Assembly (NCBI RefSeq): GCF_932294415.1
Contig: NC_065545.1
Span: forward strand, 40,214,327-40,278,326
DNA: 64,000 bases
Source of the DNA: Quercus robur
Taxonomy: Eukaryota > Streptophyta > Magnoliopsida > Fagales > Fagaceae
Direction: 5' to 3'
In this document: in pieces, positions 1 to 12,657 of the stretch
Layout: each line of letters begins with the position of its first letter
Numbering within the stretch: the stretch's first letter is position 1
The notes under the pieces: model-generated
Database searches by the model: none
Told to the model about the DNA's origin: nothing
What the model saw: only the letters and a program-made list of their open reading frames with translations
Program-made: the position numbers and the translations under genes

Positions 1-826
1 CTTGAATAACCTGTTTAAACCCAATCCTTCTAACTTTATTCTTTACTTTCTTTTTTTAACATAATCTATCATTTAGGAGACCAAGTTTTGGTCCGTGAAC
101 TCATTTCTACAAATTAATTATAATGGGCCTTAATCCAAACTCAATCTTCCTTTGAGCCTTGGATTTCTACCCCATACAGGTGATATAAACAGTACACATG
201 ATATTATGTAGCCAGAGTGTAAACGTTGAAAATATGGGATGAGCCAAAAAAAATTTATTTAGAGTATAGATTTTTGTTTGGGTGTGTATTTTTAAAAATT
301 TTTTTTTATATACCATGGTTTTTTTTAAAAACACAATTACCGTGATGTTTGAGTTGTAGGATATACGACATATGCTGATATGTTTAAGAGGCGTTTGAAT
401 AGTTTTAAAAAATGCTTTTTTTTTTTTTTCTAAAATATATCCAGGTTCAACTTTTGTCCTTGAAATTTAAATATATTTGTAGTTTCATCCATAAAATAGG
501 GGACAGTTACATAAAAGTACCCAAAGTTTATATATTATTTTAGATCGGAGTTCAAAATTTGAATTTTGGCCATTAGAATCCCAATTATGAAGCAATTGTT
601 TCAATTTGATATCCCTATCCATCTATGTCACTAAATATTGTTATTTTATGTGGTAACTAAATAGAGAAAAATGGAAGATTGTTCATAAAACTTTGTGTTT
701 CACTTAGGTAAACAACTTCAATCTTTCCTAAAAAAAAATTTCAATTTTTGGGAATCACCTTCTCACTTTATGCAAAACTTTTTCTTTCTAAATGAAGCTT
801 TCTCTCTTTACTCTCTTTATTCAATA
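1..826. other. AT-rich intergenic stretch, no gene seen
   Basis: No ORF with recognisable content and no repeat with clear ends. Several T and A homopolymers are present (for example near 417-430). The stretch ends directly at the target-site duplication of the LTR element that starts at 832. Confidence 0.6.
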
Positions 827-831
827 GTTAT

Positions 832-1468
832 TGTGGGGGCAGAGAATTCGCGGGCCAGGCCCACTCTGCATTAGGGCCCAGGGCCCAAGCCGAGGAGAGC
901 CATTGCCGAGGACGACCTCATGCTCGGCACCTCACGAAATGTCTGAAGAAAGGGGCAAACTGAATGTAGGGGTAGGGCAAGGGAAAAAGCTGCCAACATC
1001 ATAATACAAAACCCTGTATCTGACAAGTCCATACTCTAAACCATACCCTTTAACTTTCCCAACGACCCCAAACCACTCTAGGTATGGGTTGACAGGACAG
1101 GTCTGCACCCCAGAAAAGTGAAACTTACACGTGGACTCTAAAGGGGGAAACAAACACTAGTATAAAAAGAAAAACCCCCCAGAAGAAAAAGAGGACTCCC
1201 TCCCCCGGTAAAAGGGAGAAAGGGAAGGATATAAGGTTCCTTGGACAGCGTCCAAGGACTGAAGTCCTACAACCCGTACTAATGGAGGGCTTAGCTAGTC
1301 AAGCCAGGCCCGCCCATATAAGGACTTCCATAGACGCCACGATTAAACCGTCCGCCTGTGCCCAAGGTCATGCCTTTCAAGCTCACTCTCTACAAATCAT
1401 ATTGTTGGGGCCCTTTGCATGCGAGCCCAACGTCACTCATGGGTTGTTAAATAAATCGTGTCCCTATA
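832..1468 (+). repeat. 5' LTR
   Basis: First 637-bp long terminal repeat. It matches 3530-4166 with no indels that I can see. It holds a TATA-like stretch (TATAAAAAGAAAAA near 1161) followed by a C-rich, AGAAG-rich leader, which fits a promoter inside the LTR. Confidence 0.93.
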
Positions 1469-1735
1469 ATTGGCGCCGTCTGTGGGGAGGCTTGCGCGTT
1501 GGCTCAAGCAGCGGCGGAGTTGAGCCTTTGTCAAGCAAGGGTCTACGAGGGTGCCTTCATTTTCAGCGACATGTTGTTGTTGTTCTAACATAAGTTCCCA
1601 CTAGGAGCTATGCCTGGCAGTGCCAAGGGCACGGGCAATTCTAGGGGCTTCCAACATCAAGCTAACCCCACCCACCTGGGTCAAGGGGCTAACCTTTGGA
1701 AATTAAATCAATAAATAAGTAAAAAAAAAAATAAT

Positions 1736-2050
1736 ACAAGTTTTGGACAGAATCAAGGCCTTGTATGGTCCTCGGACTCAAGCCTCTGGGGAAACCAACT
1801 ACTTAGAAGAAAACTACAAGTTTTGGACAGAACCAAGGCCTTGTATGGTCCTCGGACTCAGTCTCTGGGGAAACCAACTACTTAGAAGAAAACTACAAGT
1901 TTTGGACAGAACCAAGGCCTTGTATGGTCCTCGGACTCAAGCCTCTGGGGAAACCAACTACTTAGAAGAAAACTACAAGTTTTGGACAGAACCAAGGCCT
2001 TGTATGGTCCTCGGACTCAAGCCTCTGGGGAAACCAACTACTTAGAAGAG
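1736..2050 (+). repeat. Tandem array of an 80-bp unit (4 copies)
   Basis: The unit begins ACAAGTTTTGGACAG and contains CCTTGTATGGTCCTCGG. It starts at 1736, 1816, 1895 and 1975, giving periods of 80, 79 and 80 bp, and a diverged fifth start follows at about 2051. It lies in the interior of the non-autonomous LTR element. The short ORF across it changes frame because of the 79-bp copy, so I read it as non-coding structure. Confidence 0.9.
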
Positions 2051-2678
2051 ACAATACGGGGTTTGGACACAACCTGGACGTTAGATGGCCTTTAGAATCT
2101 ACCCCGAGAAAGAATTCCCCATTTGATAGTTGGGCTAATCCCAGGACTGCATGGATTCCCCACCCTACCCTTGGATTCTTAGTACCAAGGGAATTGGTGC
2201 AACTGCAATATAGGGCCATACGTTGTCAAAACATAGTTAAAGTCCCTCGCTGCTCGGCTACCCTCTCGGATGAAACATTTAGTATTTATCGTTCTCGGAC
2301 GGTCGCCGCGCATGCATTACGGGGCATTAAGCCGTTATCTCAATTGGTAAGGTTCTGTTTCAAGGTTTCCTGCTTTAAGCATCACTAAAGGAAGGTACAT
2401 ACATAGCGCACCCGTTCACAAAGTAGTTGCTGCCGAAAGGAAAAGTATTTACAAAGAAATAAATTCATCTTTTATTAAGACAAAGAAATAGTACAGCGTA
2501 CAATGAAAAACTGGAATAAGCTTATACTAAAGCTAACTACATAAGCGAAAAGAAAGATACAAGAGAATAAAGAGAAAGCCAAGGAAGAAGTGCAGAAGAG
2601 AGGTTGGCTGCTGTTCCAAGACGTTGTTCAAGGAAACCATTCCTCAACACTTTTACATGCCTATAACTCAGGCAGCCA

Positions 2679-2815
2679 AAGAGCCCAACTCGGGGCTTGC
2701 ACCGTTGAAGAAAAGGCGCAGAGAGCCCGACTTCGGGCTAGCGCAGCTGAAAAAAAGGTGCAGGGAACCCAACTTGAGGCCAGCACTGTTGAAGAAAAGG
2801 TGCAGGCAGCCGGAA
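2679..2815 (+). repeat. Imperfect 42-bp tandem repeat (about 3 copies)
   Basis: Three units end in AAAGGCGCA or AAAGGTGCA at 2720, 2762 and 2804, an exact 42-nt period. In one frame (ORF 2590-2835) each unit reads as 14 residues of the form VEEKAQ/EKKVQ/VEEKVQ. Similar decoding in other frames is also open, so coding use is uncertain. Confidence 0.75.
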
Positions 2816-3529
2816 GTTGGTGGGCCTCCACGTAACCACGCCTGCGATATAGCAGACGACGCTGATGGCGGAAAACTTTACTTCTAACGCACCAAGAATC
2901 TGGTGCGACCAGTACCTGCTTCTGATTTTGACTAAAAGAAGGAGAAATACCATTTCCCCCTTTGTCAAAACGGAAGATTTTCTTGAATCTGTGCCTCCCT
3001 TGCCCAGACCACGCTACCTTGAGTCTCGGAAGGACCCGGCGCCTCTGTGGCGGATGGAGTTCCTTTACCCCTGTCCGTGTCTCAAACATATTGCACAAAG
3101 GGCGTATAGCACTGAAGACGAAAACTGTGATTATAACTGAAGGGTTATGATTTTGAAGAGAATCGAAGGGTTTGTGTGTAAGGAAAATAACCTCTTATCC
3201 TACTTATATAAGAGGTAAGGTGGGGGCATTCAATTCACGCAGCTTTCCAAGGAATGCTACGGACAAGGTAAAGTTGGCTCAATTTCCAATGCCATTCGCA
3301 ACCGTGGGATCTGAAGATTCTCGTGAAGGCGCGCCTTGAGTATTGAAGCGTCAAAGGACTCCACGTGAGTGGGTAAAGGAATGCCTCTAATATGGCACGT
3401 CTCCCATATAAATGGAAAAACACAAATCTTAGTAGAGTACAGGATCTGAACAAGCTATGATGTAAGCCCAACATTACCAAAACCCTCCTCCCCAACTAAA
3501 AGTCGGGCAGCAGGATTTTGAGGGGCTAT

Positions 3530-4166
3530 TGTGGGGGCAGAGAATTCGCGGGCCAGGCCCACTCTGCATTAAGGCCCAGGGCCCAAGCCGAGGAGAGCCA
3601 TTGCCGAGGACGACCTCATGCTCGGCACCTCACGAAATGTTTGAAGAAAGGGGCAAACTGAATGTAGGGGCAGGGCAAGGGAAAAAGCTGCCAACATCAT
3701 AATACAAAACCCTGTATCTGACAAGTCCATACTCTAAACCATACCCTTTAACTTTCCTAACGACCCCAAACCACTCTAGGTATGGGTTGATAGGACAGGT
3801 CTGCACTCTAGAAAAGTGAAACTTACACATGGACTCTAAAGGGGGAAACAAACACTAGTATAAAAAGAAAAACCCCCCAGAAGAAAAAGAGGACTCCCTC
3901 CCCCGGTAAAAGGGAGAAAGGGAAGGATATAAGGTTCCTTGGACAGCGTCCAAGGACTGAAGTCCTACAACCCGTACTAATAGAGGGCTTAGCTAGTCAA
4001 GCCAGGCCCGCCCATATAAGGACTTCCATAGACGCCACGATTAAACCGTCCGCTTGTGCCCAAGGTCATGCCTTTCAAGCCCACTCTCTACAAATCATAT
4101 TGTTGGGGCCCTTTGCATGCGAGCCCAACGTCACTCATGGGCTGTTAAATAAATCGTATCCCTACA
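3530..4166 (+). repeat. 3' LTR
   Basis: Second 637-bp LTR, ending TCCCTACA directly before the GTTAT duplication. It is about 98% identical to the 5' LTR by my count. Confidence 0.93.
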
Positions 4167-4171
4167 GTTAT

Positions 4172-4629
4172 CAAAACTTATTTATGTATAAACTTTAAGT
4201 AAAACACATTGTTTAATTAATAATTTCCCACCTTTGGCTACTCCATTACTGCCCAAAATAAACACCCCCCCCCCCCCCCCCAAAAAAAAATGCAGATAGA
4301 ATAGAAGTAAATTTAAATTGAAATGTGTCCATAAATTTGGGACTTTAGACATAATCAGAAACAGAAAATAGAATTGATAACTTTTACATAAATTTTCCAA
4401 ATATTTAAATATATCAAACATGTTATTTTGTTTATTTCATCTAAAATTTATTCAAGAGAAGAAAATGAATTATATATAATTTATAAATAAAGGGAACAGA
4501 AATGTATTTGAGGAAAATGTGGGGAATGAAAAGAAATAGATAGATAAAAAAAAAAAACGTAAATAGAAAGTAGAAACGGAACGGTTCCAAGTCAGTACTA
4601 AGGAATTTACAAATGAGGGTCTTTTCTTT
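4172..4629. other. AT-rich spacer upstream of the apyrase gene
   Basis: Contains a C homopolymer of about 19-20 bases at 4262-4281 followed by A9. No coding signal. The 3' part is probably promoter of the apyrase gene; a (TC)n tract at about 4695-4712 lies in its likely 5' leader. Confidence 0.5.
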
Positions 4630-4872
4630 CTATCATTCTCTTGCTGTCGAAAAAGACCATTTCATGTCAGACTCATTGTTTGTTGGATCTGAATCTCTCT
4701 CTCTCTCTCTCTAAACAAACACATACAAATACCCAAAAATCATAGTCTTTCAACAACTTACCTACTCATTACAACTTAGTACTTACAAAGAAGATCAAGA
4801 GTTTTGTAATTCCTACAACACAACAAATTGTTAATCAAAGCAAAGAACGAAGACCCATTCTCCTCCACCCAG

Positions 4873-5064
4873 GTAACCCTAATTTTATTTTGAAAATTAT
4901 TTCAATTTAGTTATTATAATTTCTGATCTGTTTTTGGGTTTTTCTTTTTTTCATTTCTTGCACTATAAATTTCAAAAAAAAAAAAAAAAATGCCACTCTC
5001 TGATCTTTACTTTTGTGTTTGTTAATGTTTTAATTTGTGGGTGTTTTTATTTATATTTGATCAG
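4873..5064 (+). other. Likely 5'-UTR intron of the apyrase gene
   Basis: CCAG|GTAACC at 4873 and a T-rich tract ending TTGATCAG|GATTG at 5064 bracket a 192-bp intron. Splicing removes the upstream part of a longer open frame that begins at 5035 without an ATG. A short upstream ORF follows the acceptor (ATG at 5076, stop at 5103-5105, nine codons). Confidence 0.6.
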
Positions 5065-5148
5065 GATTGTAGAAAATGTGTGTTGCAATCACAAATACAA
5101 ACCATAGGCCAAGAAGTTAAAGATAGAAACCTCAAAAAACAATCTAAG

Positions 5149-8100
5149 ATGTTGGGTAGAATTGCTGATGTTGTAACAAGTCATTTGTCGGGGCAACAGT
5201 CATCATCATCATCGATGGCAGCCACGTCTTCTTCTTCTTCTTCATCGTCGAGTAGTGTTGCCTATATGTATGCTCAGATGCCTTTTAGTCATAACAAGAA
5301 CAACCTCAGATTATCTTCGTCTCTCCAGGATTTAACAGCTTATCGTCCGCTTGATAATAATGATGTTGCCACTGCGAATGGTGATAATAGGGCTGCTGCC
5401 CATATAAAGTATCCCCATTTGTTGCATAGAGACAATGCTGCTGTCGCGAGTTTTTCAAAGGAGAAGGGAGTGGGAGGAGGAACCCCGTCCAAGCGTAGCA
5501 AGTTTTTGCGGCTTTTCATGCTCATTTTGTGCTTAGTCTTGTTGGGTGTTTTAATTTATATGATTTCTGTTTATGTTTATTCGTATTGGTCTCGAGGGGA
5601 ATCGAAGTTTTATGTTGTGCTCGATTGTGGAAGTACTGGAACTAGAGTTTATGTGTATCAGGCATCTTTTGATCACAACAATGCAGGCACGCTTCCTATT
5701 GCATTGAAATCGTTTACGGAAGGTATTCGTAAGAAGCCTAGCTCGCAGATTGGACGGGCTTACGATAGAATGGAGACTGAGCCTGGGTTTCATAAGTTAG
5801 TGCACAATGTGACTGGCTTGAACGGTGCAATTAAACCGCTTATTCGGTGGGCAGAGAAGCAAATCCCCAGGAATGCACATAAGTCCACCTCTCTCTTCCT
5901 TTATGCTACAGCAGGGGTTCGCAGGCTGCCCAAAGCTGATTCAGAATGGCTTCTAGACAAGGCACGGTCCATACTGAAAACTTCACCCTTCCAGTGTGAG
6001 AAAAACTGTGTTAAAATTATCAGTGGGGCAGAGGAGGCTTATTTTGGATGGATAGCACTTAATCATCGCACGGGTACATTAGGGGTCACGCCAAAAAAAC
6101 CAACATTTGGTGCACTTGACTTGGGCGGCTCATCATTGCAGGTTACATATGAGAGCAAGGGACCTGTACATAACGAGAATAGCTTAAAACTTAGAATAGG
6201 AGCTGTTAATCATCATCTCACTGCCTATTCTCTTGCGGGTTATGGTTTGAATGATGCATTTGACAAGTCTGTGGTTCAACTTTTTAAGAGGCTTCCGGAA
6301 GTCACTAAGGGAGATCTAGTTAACAAGAAAATAGAAATAAAGCATCCTTGCTTGCATTCTGGGTACAGGGAGCAATACATCTGCTCTCAGTGTGCTTCGC
6401 ATTACAAGGAAACTGGGAGCCCTGTGATTGCAGGGAAAAATTTGGGTAAAGGAGGAAAGTCAGGCATTGCCGTGCAACTTGTTGGTGCTCCAAACTGGGA
6501 TGAATGTAGTGCGCTGGCAAAAGTTGCTGTTAATTTGTCTGAATGGTCAAATAAAAATCCAGGCATTGACTGTAATTTGCAGCCTTGTGCTCTTCCTGAT
6601 AGTTTTCCTCGCCCTTATGGCGAGTTCTATGGGATGTCTGGCTTTTTTGTGGTGTATCGATTTTTTAATTTGACCTCAAAAGCCGCTCTTGATGATGTTT
6701 TGGAAAAGGGTCAGGAGTTCTGTGAAAAGACCTGGGAAGTCGCAAGAAAAAGTGTTGCACCTCAGCCCTTCATTGAACAGTACTGCTTTAGGGCTCCGTA
6801 TATTGTGTCACTGTTAAGAGAGGGCTTGCACATTACAGATAAAAAAATCATTATTGGTTCTGGAAGTATTACTTGGACTCTTGGAGTTGCCCTGTTGGAA
6901 GCTGGCAAGGCATTTTCATCAAGAATGCGGCTACGTAGTTATGAGATATTTCAAGTGAAGATAAACCCGATAATTCTTATTACCATTTTGTTTATTTCAT
7001 TGGTTCTCCTAGTTTGTGCGTTATCATGTGTTGGCAATTGGATGCCAAGATTTTCCCGGAGGTCATATCTCCCACTTTTCAGGCATAATAGTGCATCGAA
7101 TATTTCATCTCCTTTCGGATTCCAGCGTTGGAGTCCCATCAGTTCTGGTAAGCTCCTCTACAAGATTTTTGATCTGTGCATAGTTCTGTAATGTTTTAAA
7201 ATTAATACTGTTTCATATATCCTGCACATTTTGAAGTATGTCTTATTCTTTATGACTATTGATTGCAATTGTTGTGTTTTGCTTTGGATGAGAAAAGTTA
7301 TGTTCTAACTCTCCAGCTTTTGGTAATCTTTCATTTGGAATAATCTTTTTGTACTTGACATTATGGACAATGCCATGGCACAATCAATTGATGTAGGATG
7401 ACAACTACATGAAAGGATTTTTAGAGGTTGCTCAAATTATTTTAAAACTTGTGCATGTCTCAAGATTCATTATGAAAGAAATCTTTTAGGCATGGATAAT
7501 TATAAGAGTATATCTTGTTGGTTACATCATTTTGTTCTAACTTTCGAGTGTATACTAATATGACAAACTATTTTTGATCTGATAGTATCTCTTGGATACG
7601 AAGATCATCCCAACTCCTTAGAGAAAATTTTTACTTATTAAAAAAAAAAAAAAAACTCCTTAGAGAAATTTAAACAAGAATATGGTTAAGATATTAATTG
7701 TATGCTAATATAATTCTGCATTAAACAGGACACTGTAAGCTTTTGCATGAAATAGGATTTTCTTTCTTCTATTTTTTATTGGGTGGCCTACTATCCCTCC
7801 AAATTTCTTTGCACTCTGCTGGTCATGGATGAAAATTTATATTTGATTGTTCACAATTTGAGGGAAAATCAGAGAAAAGCCCACCTTTGTAGTATTGAGT
7901 TTTAATTGATTTAAAGTTTCTGCTAGATTGCGATGCAATTCTATTGATCAACTATCTATGTGTGCAGTTACCTTAAGGGGAGAGGCTTACTGCAACTTGA
8001 TTCATTAATTTTACGCTAAAATTGGCACCAAGTATTTGACAAACATGACTATATTTTAATGGACGAACTGTGCTTGCCATTTTTACATGACTTTTTAAGA

Positions 8101-8831
8101 ATTTATTGGAAACAAGAGAAATTGAGGGCTGTCCAAGAAGAATATTCTATGGTGAACTGATTACACACATTACATATATTTACTTGTAAGGGAGGATAAA
8201 ACGAAATTTGAAAGCTAGGCTCAGTATAGTTTCCTGGTTTTGAAGTCTTTGCTATCTTTTTCCATTTAACATATAGTTTTTCACTTTCTTAACTCTTCCG
8301 ACTGGCCTAACCTTGTTATACATTTCTGCAACGCATTGTTAAGCATACTTAATTATGGTCTTACTCTATATTTTTTTATACATACTTCTTGTCATTTCCA
8401 TGTATTTTATTTTCAGTTGATTTGGCCATTCATCTTTGACAGTTTTTTAACTATTAAATTTATTTTTATGTTATGTTCTTGTAGATTATTTATCTCTTAT
8501 TTATTTTATGTTATGTTGTGTTCTTGTAGATGGAAGAAAGATGCCGCTGAGTCCAACAGCCCAAGAAAGACCATTTGGCTTTGGACATGGTCTCAGTGGC
8601 AGCGGTGGTGGCAGCAGCAGCAGCATCCAGCTCATAGAGTCCTCCTTGTACCCATCAAGTAGCAGTGTTTTACATAGTTACTCCTCAAGTAATTTGGGCC
8701 AGATTGATGGTAGTATCATGGCTTCCTTCCGGCCCCCTCACAGAAGTCAGATGCATCTTCAAAGTCGGAGATCACAATCTCGAGAAGACCTTAATTCTTC
8801 TCTAGCCGAAGCACACATGGTGAAGGTCTAG
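5149..8831 (+). CDS. APY7: GDA1/CD39 apyrase, APY7-like (2 exons)
   Basis: Exons 5149-7147 and 8530-8831 are joined across a GT-AG intron; the split codon G|AT keeps frame, giving 766 residues. The family hydrolyses nucleoside tri/diphosphates, and this type is expected in endomembranes (inferred). Apyrase regions are visible: ACR1 VVLDCGSTGTRVYVYQ (about 156-171), ACR2 LYATAGVRRL (251-260), ACR3 IISGAEEAYFGW (290-301, with the catalytic Glu), ACR4 FGALDLGGSSLQVTY (320-334), and a fifth region GEFYGMSGFF (491-500). One hydrophobic helix at about 119-145 precedes the catalytic domain and another lies at about 606-628. The N-terminus is Ser-rich and low-complexity; the C-terminal tail after the second helix is basic and Ser-rich. 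The start is the first in-frame ATG after the 5'-UTR intron. From memory this is the orthologue type of Arabidopsis APY7 (At4g19180). No damage seen. Confidence 0.92.
7148..8529 (+). other. Intron of the APY7-like gene
   Basis: 1,382 bp from TCTG|GTAAGC to TTCTTGTAG|ATGG. AT-rich, with one A14 run near 7640. If it were retained the protein would end 14 codons later at 7191, losing the C-terminal tail of about 100 residues. Confidence 0.85.
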
Positions 8832-11246
8832 GGCATGCTTATCCAGAAATTCTGGTATGGTCACTTAAATTTTTTTCTTTCTCAAATTACATTTCTTTTA
8901 ATAGAAACCAGTTTATCAAAATCTCCTTAGAAAGTCTTGCTTTACCTATTCAATTCTAGCCATTCTTTTGTACCATATAAAAAAACCCACTTCAGCTGAG
9001 AATTAGTTTGACACAGTTATTTTCTTTTGTTACATGCTTTTCTCTAACATGCTCGCTATGTCAAGAGCCTTGTATGTCAACTGACACTTCTTGCTGTTTC
9101 CAACGGAGATGTTTAGAGTCTAAATCCCCCCTCCCCCATTATAATTATCCAAAGAAAAAAAAAATGCTTGAAATATATAATAAATGAAATGGTCTGCTTG
9201 AACCTCTCATCTAGTAATAAATTGCTCTTGCGTATGAGAAACATATCTATTAGCTCAGTCATATCAATTAAAAGAGAGCTTCCAAAAATGAAAACTCACT
9301 GTCCAAGGTTTAAAAAATTCCATTTTCAATTCACACCATGAATGTTGCTTCAGTTGCATCGAGATTTCTTTAAATATATATATATATATATATATATTTT
9401 TTTATAAACAAAGATAGTGCCTCTCATAAACCTTAACTAACAAAAAAAATTTAAATTTAATTTCTTTAATGGGTTAATTCATCTTGAATTCTTGATCCTT
9501 AAAGCATTCCCTTATGTGTGTGTGTATATTCTACATGCTACGAGCATGTAGAGGATTTTTCCAAGGATTATTGTAGGGCTAATGATGTGCTGGTCTGATC
9601 ACTGACTCTAACAGATTCTGCTCAGCAGAGATTTTGGCACTCGTTAATCAGATATTCTTTCACAAATTACCCAGTTTAAACAAGCTAGCTCTTTGGGATT
9701 CTGGGTCATGGTTTTCACTCACTCCATGTTGTGCCACTCCTGTCAGTTAAGTTTATGAAGCCCCTCCAAATCCAATTGTATTCACCTTCGATCAGGGAAA
9801 GCCATTGACAATTATTGGGTGAAACATTTGTTTGATGGGACCAAAGATGAATGGTTTTATTCCTCATATCATGGTAGACTAGACTCGAGTTAGCTGTCAC
9901 TTGCTAGTACTTCTCCCCTTCTTTGATTGAAGAGATGAATCCTGGGGAGTAATCATAAAATGATATACACAAATCACCTCTTATACATGAAATATATGTA
10001 CATTGTTCAATTTCATTACGATGCAGGTTCTTCCTAACCTTTTCTTGGAGAAGTAAGTATTTATCCAAAAGATAATTAATCATATTACAATTTCTCTTCT
10101 TATACTCTCTTTGGGCTAAAAGTAGTTATCCAAAAGATAATGAAAAAAAAATAAGTAAAATACACTTTTGACCCTTAAAATTTGGGGTGATTTTCATTTT
10201 GGTCTTTTATGTTTCAATTTTTTTATCATTAGCCCTTCATGTTTGATTTGTTTTTATATTGGCTGTTTGTGTTTAACCCTACATATTTGGTTTAATTTTT
10301 CTGTTTGACCTTTTACGTTTCAAAATTTTTATTTTTATGTAGAGCTAGAATGAAGGTCGATGAAAATTTTAAGGGCCAAAGTGTTCCTTAGTTATATACA
10401 TATATATTATTTTTACTTCTGGAACCATGTGCAGACTTTATTTGCTTTTAGTTCAGGTTTTGGCATCCAGGATGCTAATGCTCTGAGTATGTCATATTTA
10501 ATGACTCAATTTTGGTTAACATAATATTGGTACATATTATGCAAAGCCCATTTGTGCAATTTGTACAAAAGGAGGTTAAACTACTGTAAAATTTACTACA
10601 AAGAACAAATCCAACGGCTAACCGCACGAGTTTGGGTGCTTGCTTTACCATTTTGTTTTGGGTACCAATGGAAATAGAACCACACTAGCTATAAACGGTA
10701 GGGTACATACAGATTGTTTGAGCAATCAAACTCTAATGCTCTTAGAACATGTTTTGGAGGAGTTAAATAAAGATGTGCTGTACTGGGAACAAAATACAGT
10801 AATGCTACCAACACAATTTTTTTCATCACAAATTTCACAATTGTTAAATTGGTTAGTTGTGAGCGGTGGACAATACTTAACGTTCATGGATCCACCAATA
10901 TTTTTCCTGTCATAGTTGATTAACACAGCAATTATGAAATTTGTTGTGGAAAGAGTTATCCGTAGGAAAAAAAAGAAAAGAAAAGAAAAGAAAAGAAGAA
11001 GCTTAATAGTTAAAAGGGATTCGGTTTCAATAATCTATAAACAGGTGACACCCCTATATCCAAGGCCAATGGATTAACTTTTTAAAAAAATAAAAAAAAT
11101 AATTCAGCTGTAAAAGCTGGTCGAAATGCCAGTTGCCCTTGAAAATGCTCTCAACCATGTGCAATTGGAGCCTCTAATGAGCCCCCTCCTCCTGCCAAAC
11201 TCAGACTTCCTATCACTGAAAAGGAGTGATTCAATATATATATACA
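8832..11246. other. Intergenic, AT-rich, no gene seen
   Basis: Downstream of the apyrase gene. Holds an (AT)n run at about 9377-9398 and an (AAAAG)n run at about 10973-10997. A dispersed-repeat-like stretch near 10160-10390 has the alternating 'gaccctt/tttggtc' wording common in plant repeats. No protein similarity recognised. Confidence 0.5.
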
Positions 11247-11255
11247 CACATATAT

Positions 11256-12602
11256 GAGATGGGTTCAAGTTACACCTTTTTTAAGCCGTAGATTTATGAG
11301 AAATTCAACGGATAAAAACAAAATACCATTATCCATTACAACATTAAATACTTACTTAATTAATAGTCTCTTCATTATCTCTCTCCTCATTAAATATTTC
11401 TTTTGTTTATTTTTTTCTCTCCTTATTAAGTCTTTCTTTACAATTTCTCCAACAAATCATCCCTGAATACAACTTCATCGTAGATTTATGTCTCTTTTTC
11501 TCTCTCCTTGATAGTATGTTTAGAAAATTACTGAAAAAAACAAAATAAAATTTTCAAGGAGTAAGTACTATTGTATCTAAATTCCTAACAAATATTTAAA
11601 AAAAAAAAAATGAATTACGTTCAAGGATGCCAGAAAGTGCAGAAATAAGGAGAAATTAAAAAACATTCATAGAGAAAAATGGATGAAGACAGTAAACCAA
11701 ATTTTATCAGATTGTATAGATTACAATAAGATAGAAATTAACTATCCAAATTTGATACAATTAGAATTTGTTTGTAATTCAAATTCATCCTAATGTTTAC
11801 CCTCATCGTATGACAATAGTGTGGCTAGAGGCCTATAAGTTCTTACAATCTTAAGTATCTTTCTCTTTATTAAACGTCTCTAGATGTGGAAGAGAGAGAA
11901 ACTCAAGATAGGCCCAATTATTTAACTCTACTACCGCTGACTTTCCATTTTATTCCGAAGAAGTTTTTATTTTTATTTTTTTGAGAGTCTATTCAGAAGA
12001 TGTTAAATTATTCATATTTTTACAAATATTGAAATTAGTAGAATGACACTCAATACAAACAAAACTTGTGTTTGGCTTCTCAAGAAAAAGAAAAAAAAAA
12101 CATAAAAAAAAACTTGTGTTTGCAAATTTATTATCATACCAACAGAAAGAAAAAACCAAAAAAAAAAAAAAAAAACCAAGCAGTTTCACAAATTTATTAC
12201 TAAGAGCATAACAAGATGATATAATTGGAATACATTCAATAAAACATGGAAGCTTTTGACTTCCTTTATTTTAGTTCACGACAGAAGCTAAAGAAGAAAC
12301 TGCTAAACAATTTTGCAGTGTGGCCATTCAGTTCACGGCAGAAGCTTTTGACTAAGAAAGTAGAAACGTAGGAGAAATTGTAAAGAAAATGGAAAGAAAG
12401 ACTTAATAAGGAGAGAGAAAAAGAGACATAAGAAATATTTAATGAGAAGAGAGATAATGAAGAGACTATTAATTAGGTAAGTATTTAATGTTGTAATAGA
12501 TATTGGTGTTTTCTTTGTATCCGTTGGATCTCTCATAAATCTACAGCTTAAAAATGGTGTAATACTTGTAGAGTTACACCAGGTGTAACTTGAACTCAAC
12601 TC
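11256..12602. mobile_element. Mutator-like non-autonomous element with long TIRs
   Basis: A 1,347-bp element flanked by a perfect 9-bp duplication CACATATAT (11247-11255 and 12603-12611). The two ends are inverted copies for over 200 bp: left 11256-11466, right 12366-12602, starting GAGATGGGTTCAAG and GAGTTGAGTTCAAG. The right arm has about 27 bp not present in the left (AGGTGTAAC... region). No transposase ORF; the ORFs in the arms are the same sequence read in both directions. Long TIRs plus a 9-bp TSD are the hallmark of MULEs (family knowledge). The right-hand duplication lies in a TA microsatellite, so a chance match is possible but unlikely over 9 bp. Confidence 0.82.

Positions 12603-12605
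<3 letters not shown>

Positions 12606-12657
<52 letters not shown>

Larger units (their letters stand above)
832..4166 (+). mobile_element. Non-autonomous LTR retrotransposon (LARD-like)
   Basis: Two 637-bp LTRs (832-1468 and 3530-4166) begin TGTGGGGGCAG and end in CCTATA/CCTACA. They are flanked by a perfect 5-bp target-site duplication GTTAT (827-831 and 4167-4171). A primer-binding region TTGGCGCCGTCTGTGGGG follows the 5' LTR at about 1470. A purine tract lies before the 3' LTR (GAGGGGCTAT, about 3520-3529). The 2.06-kb interior has no gag, protease, RT or integrase in any frame; it carries two tandem arrays instead. I count 14 LTR differences in 637 bp, all transitions. The element must have been moved by proteins from another element. 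Its primer-binding region resembles that of the Tat-like element at 27-33 kb, but the LTRs do not. Confidence 0.93.

Noticed and set aside
1743-2219. ORFs over the 80-bp repeat
   Set aside because: They exist on both strands only because the repeat unit lacks stops; the 79-bp copy changes frame.
10640-10926. ORFs on both strands at 10.6-10.9 kb
   Set aside because: No conserved motif, mirrored open frames, AT-rich context.
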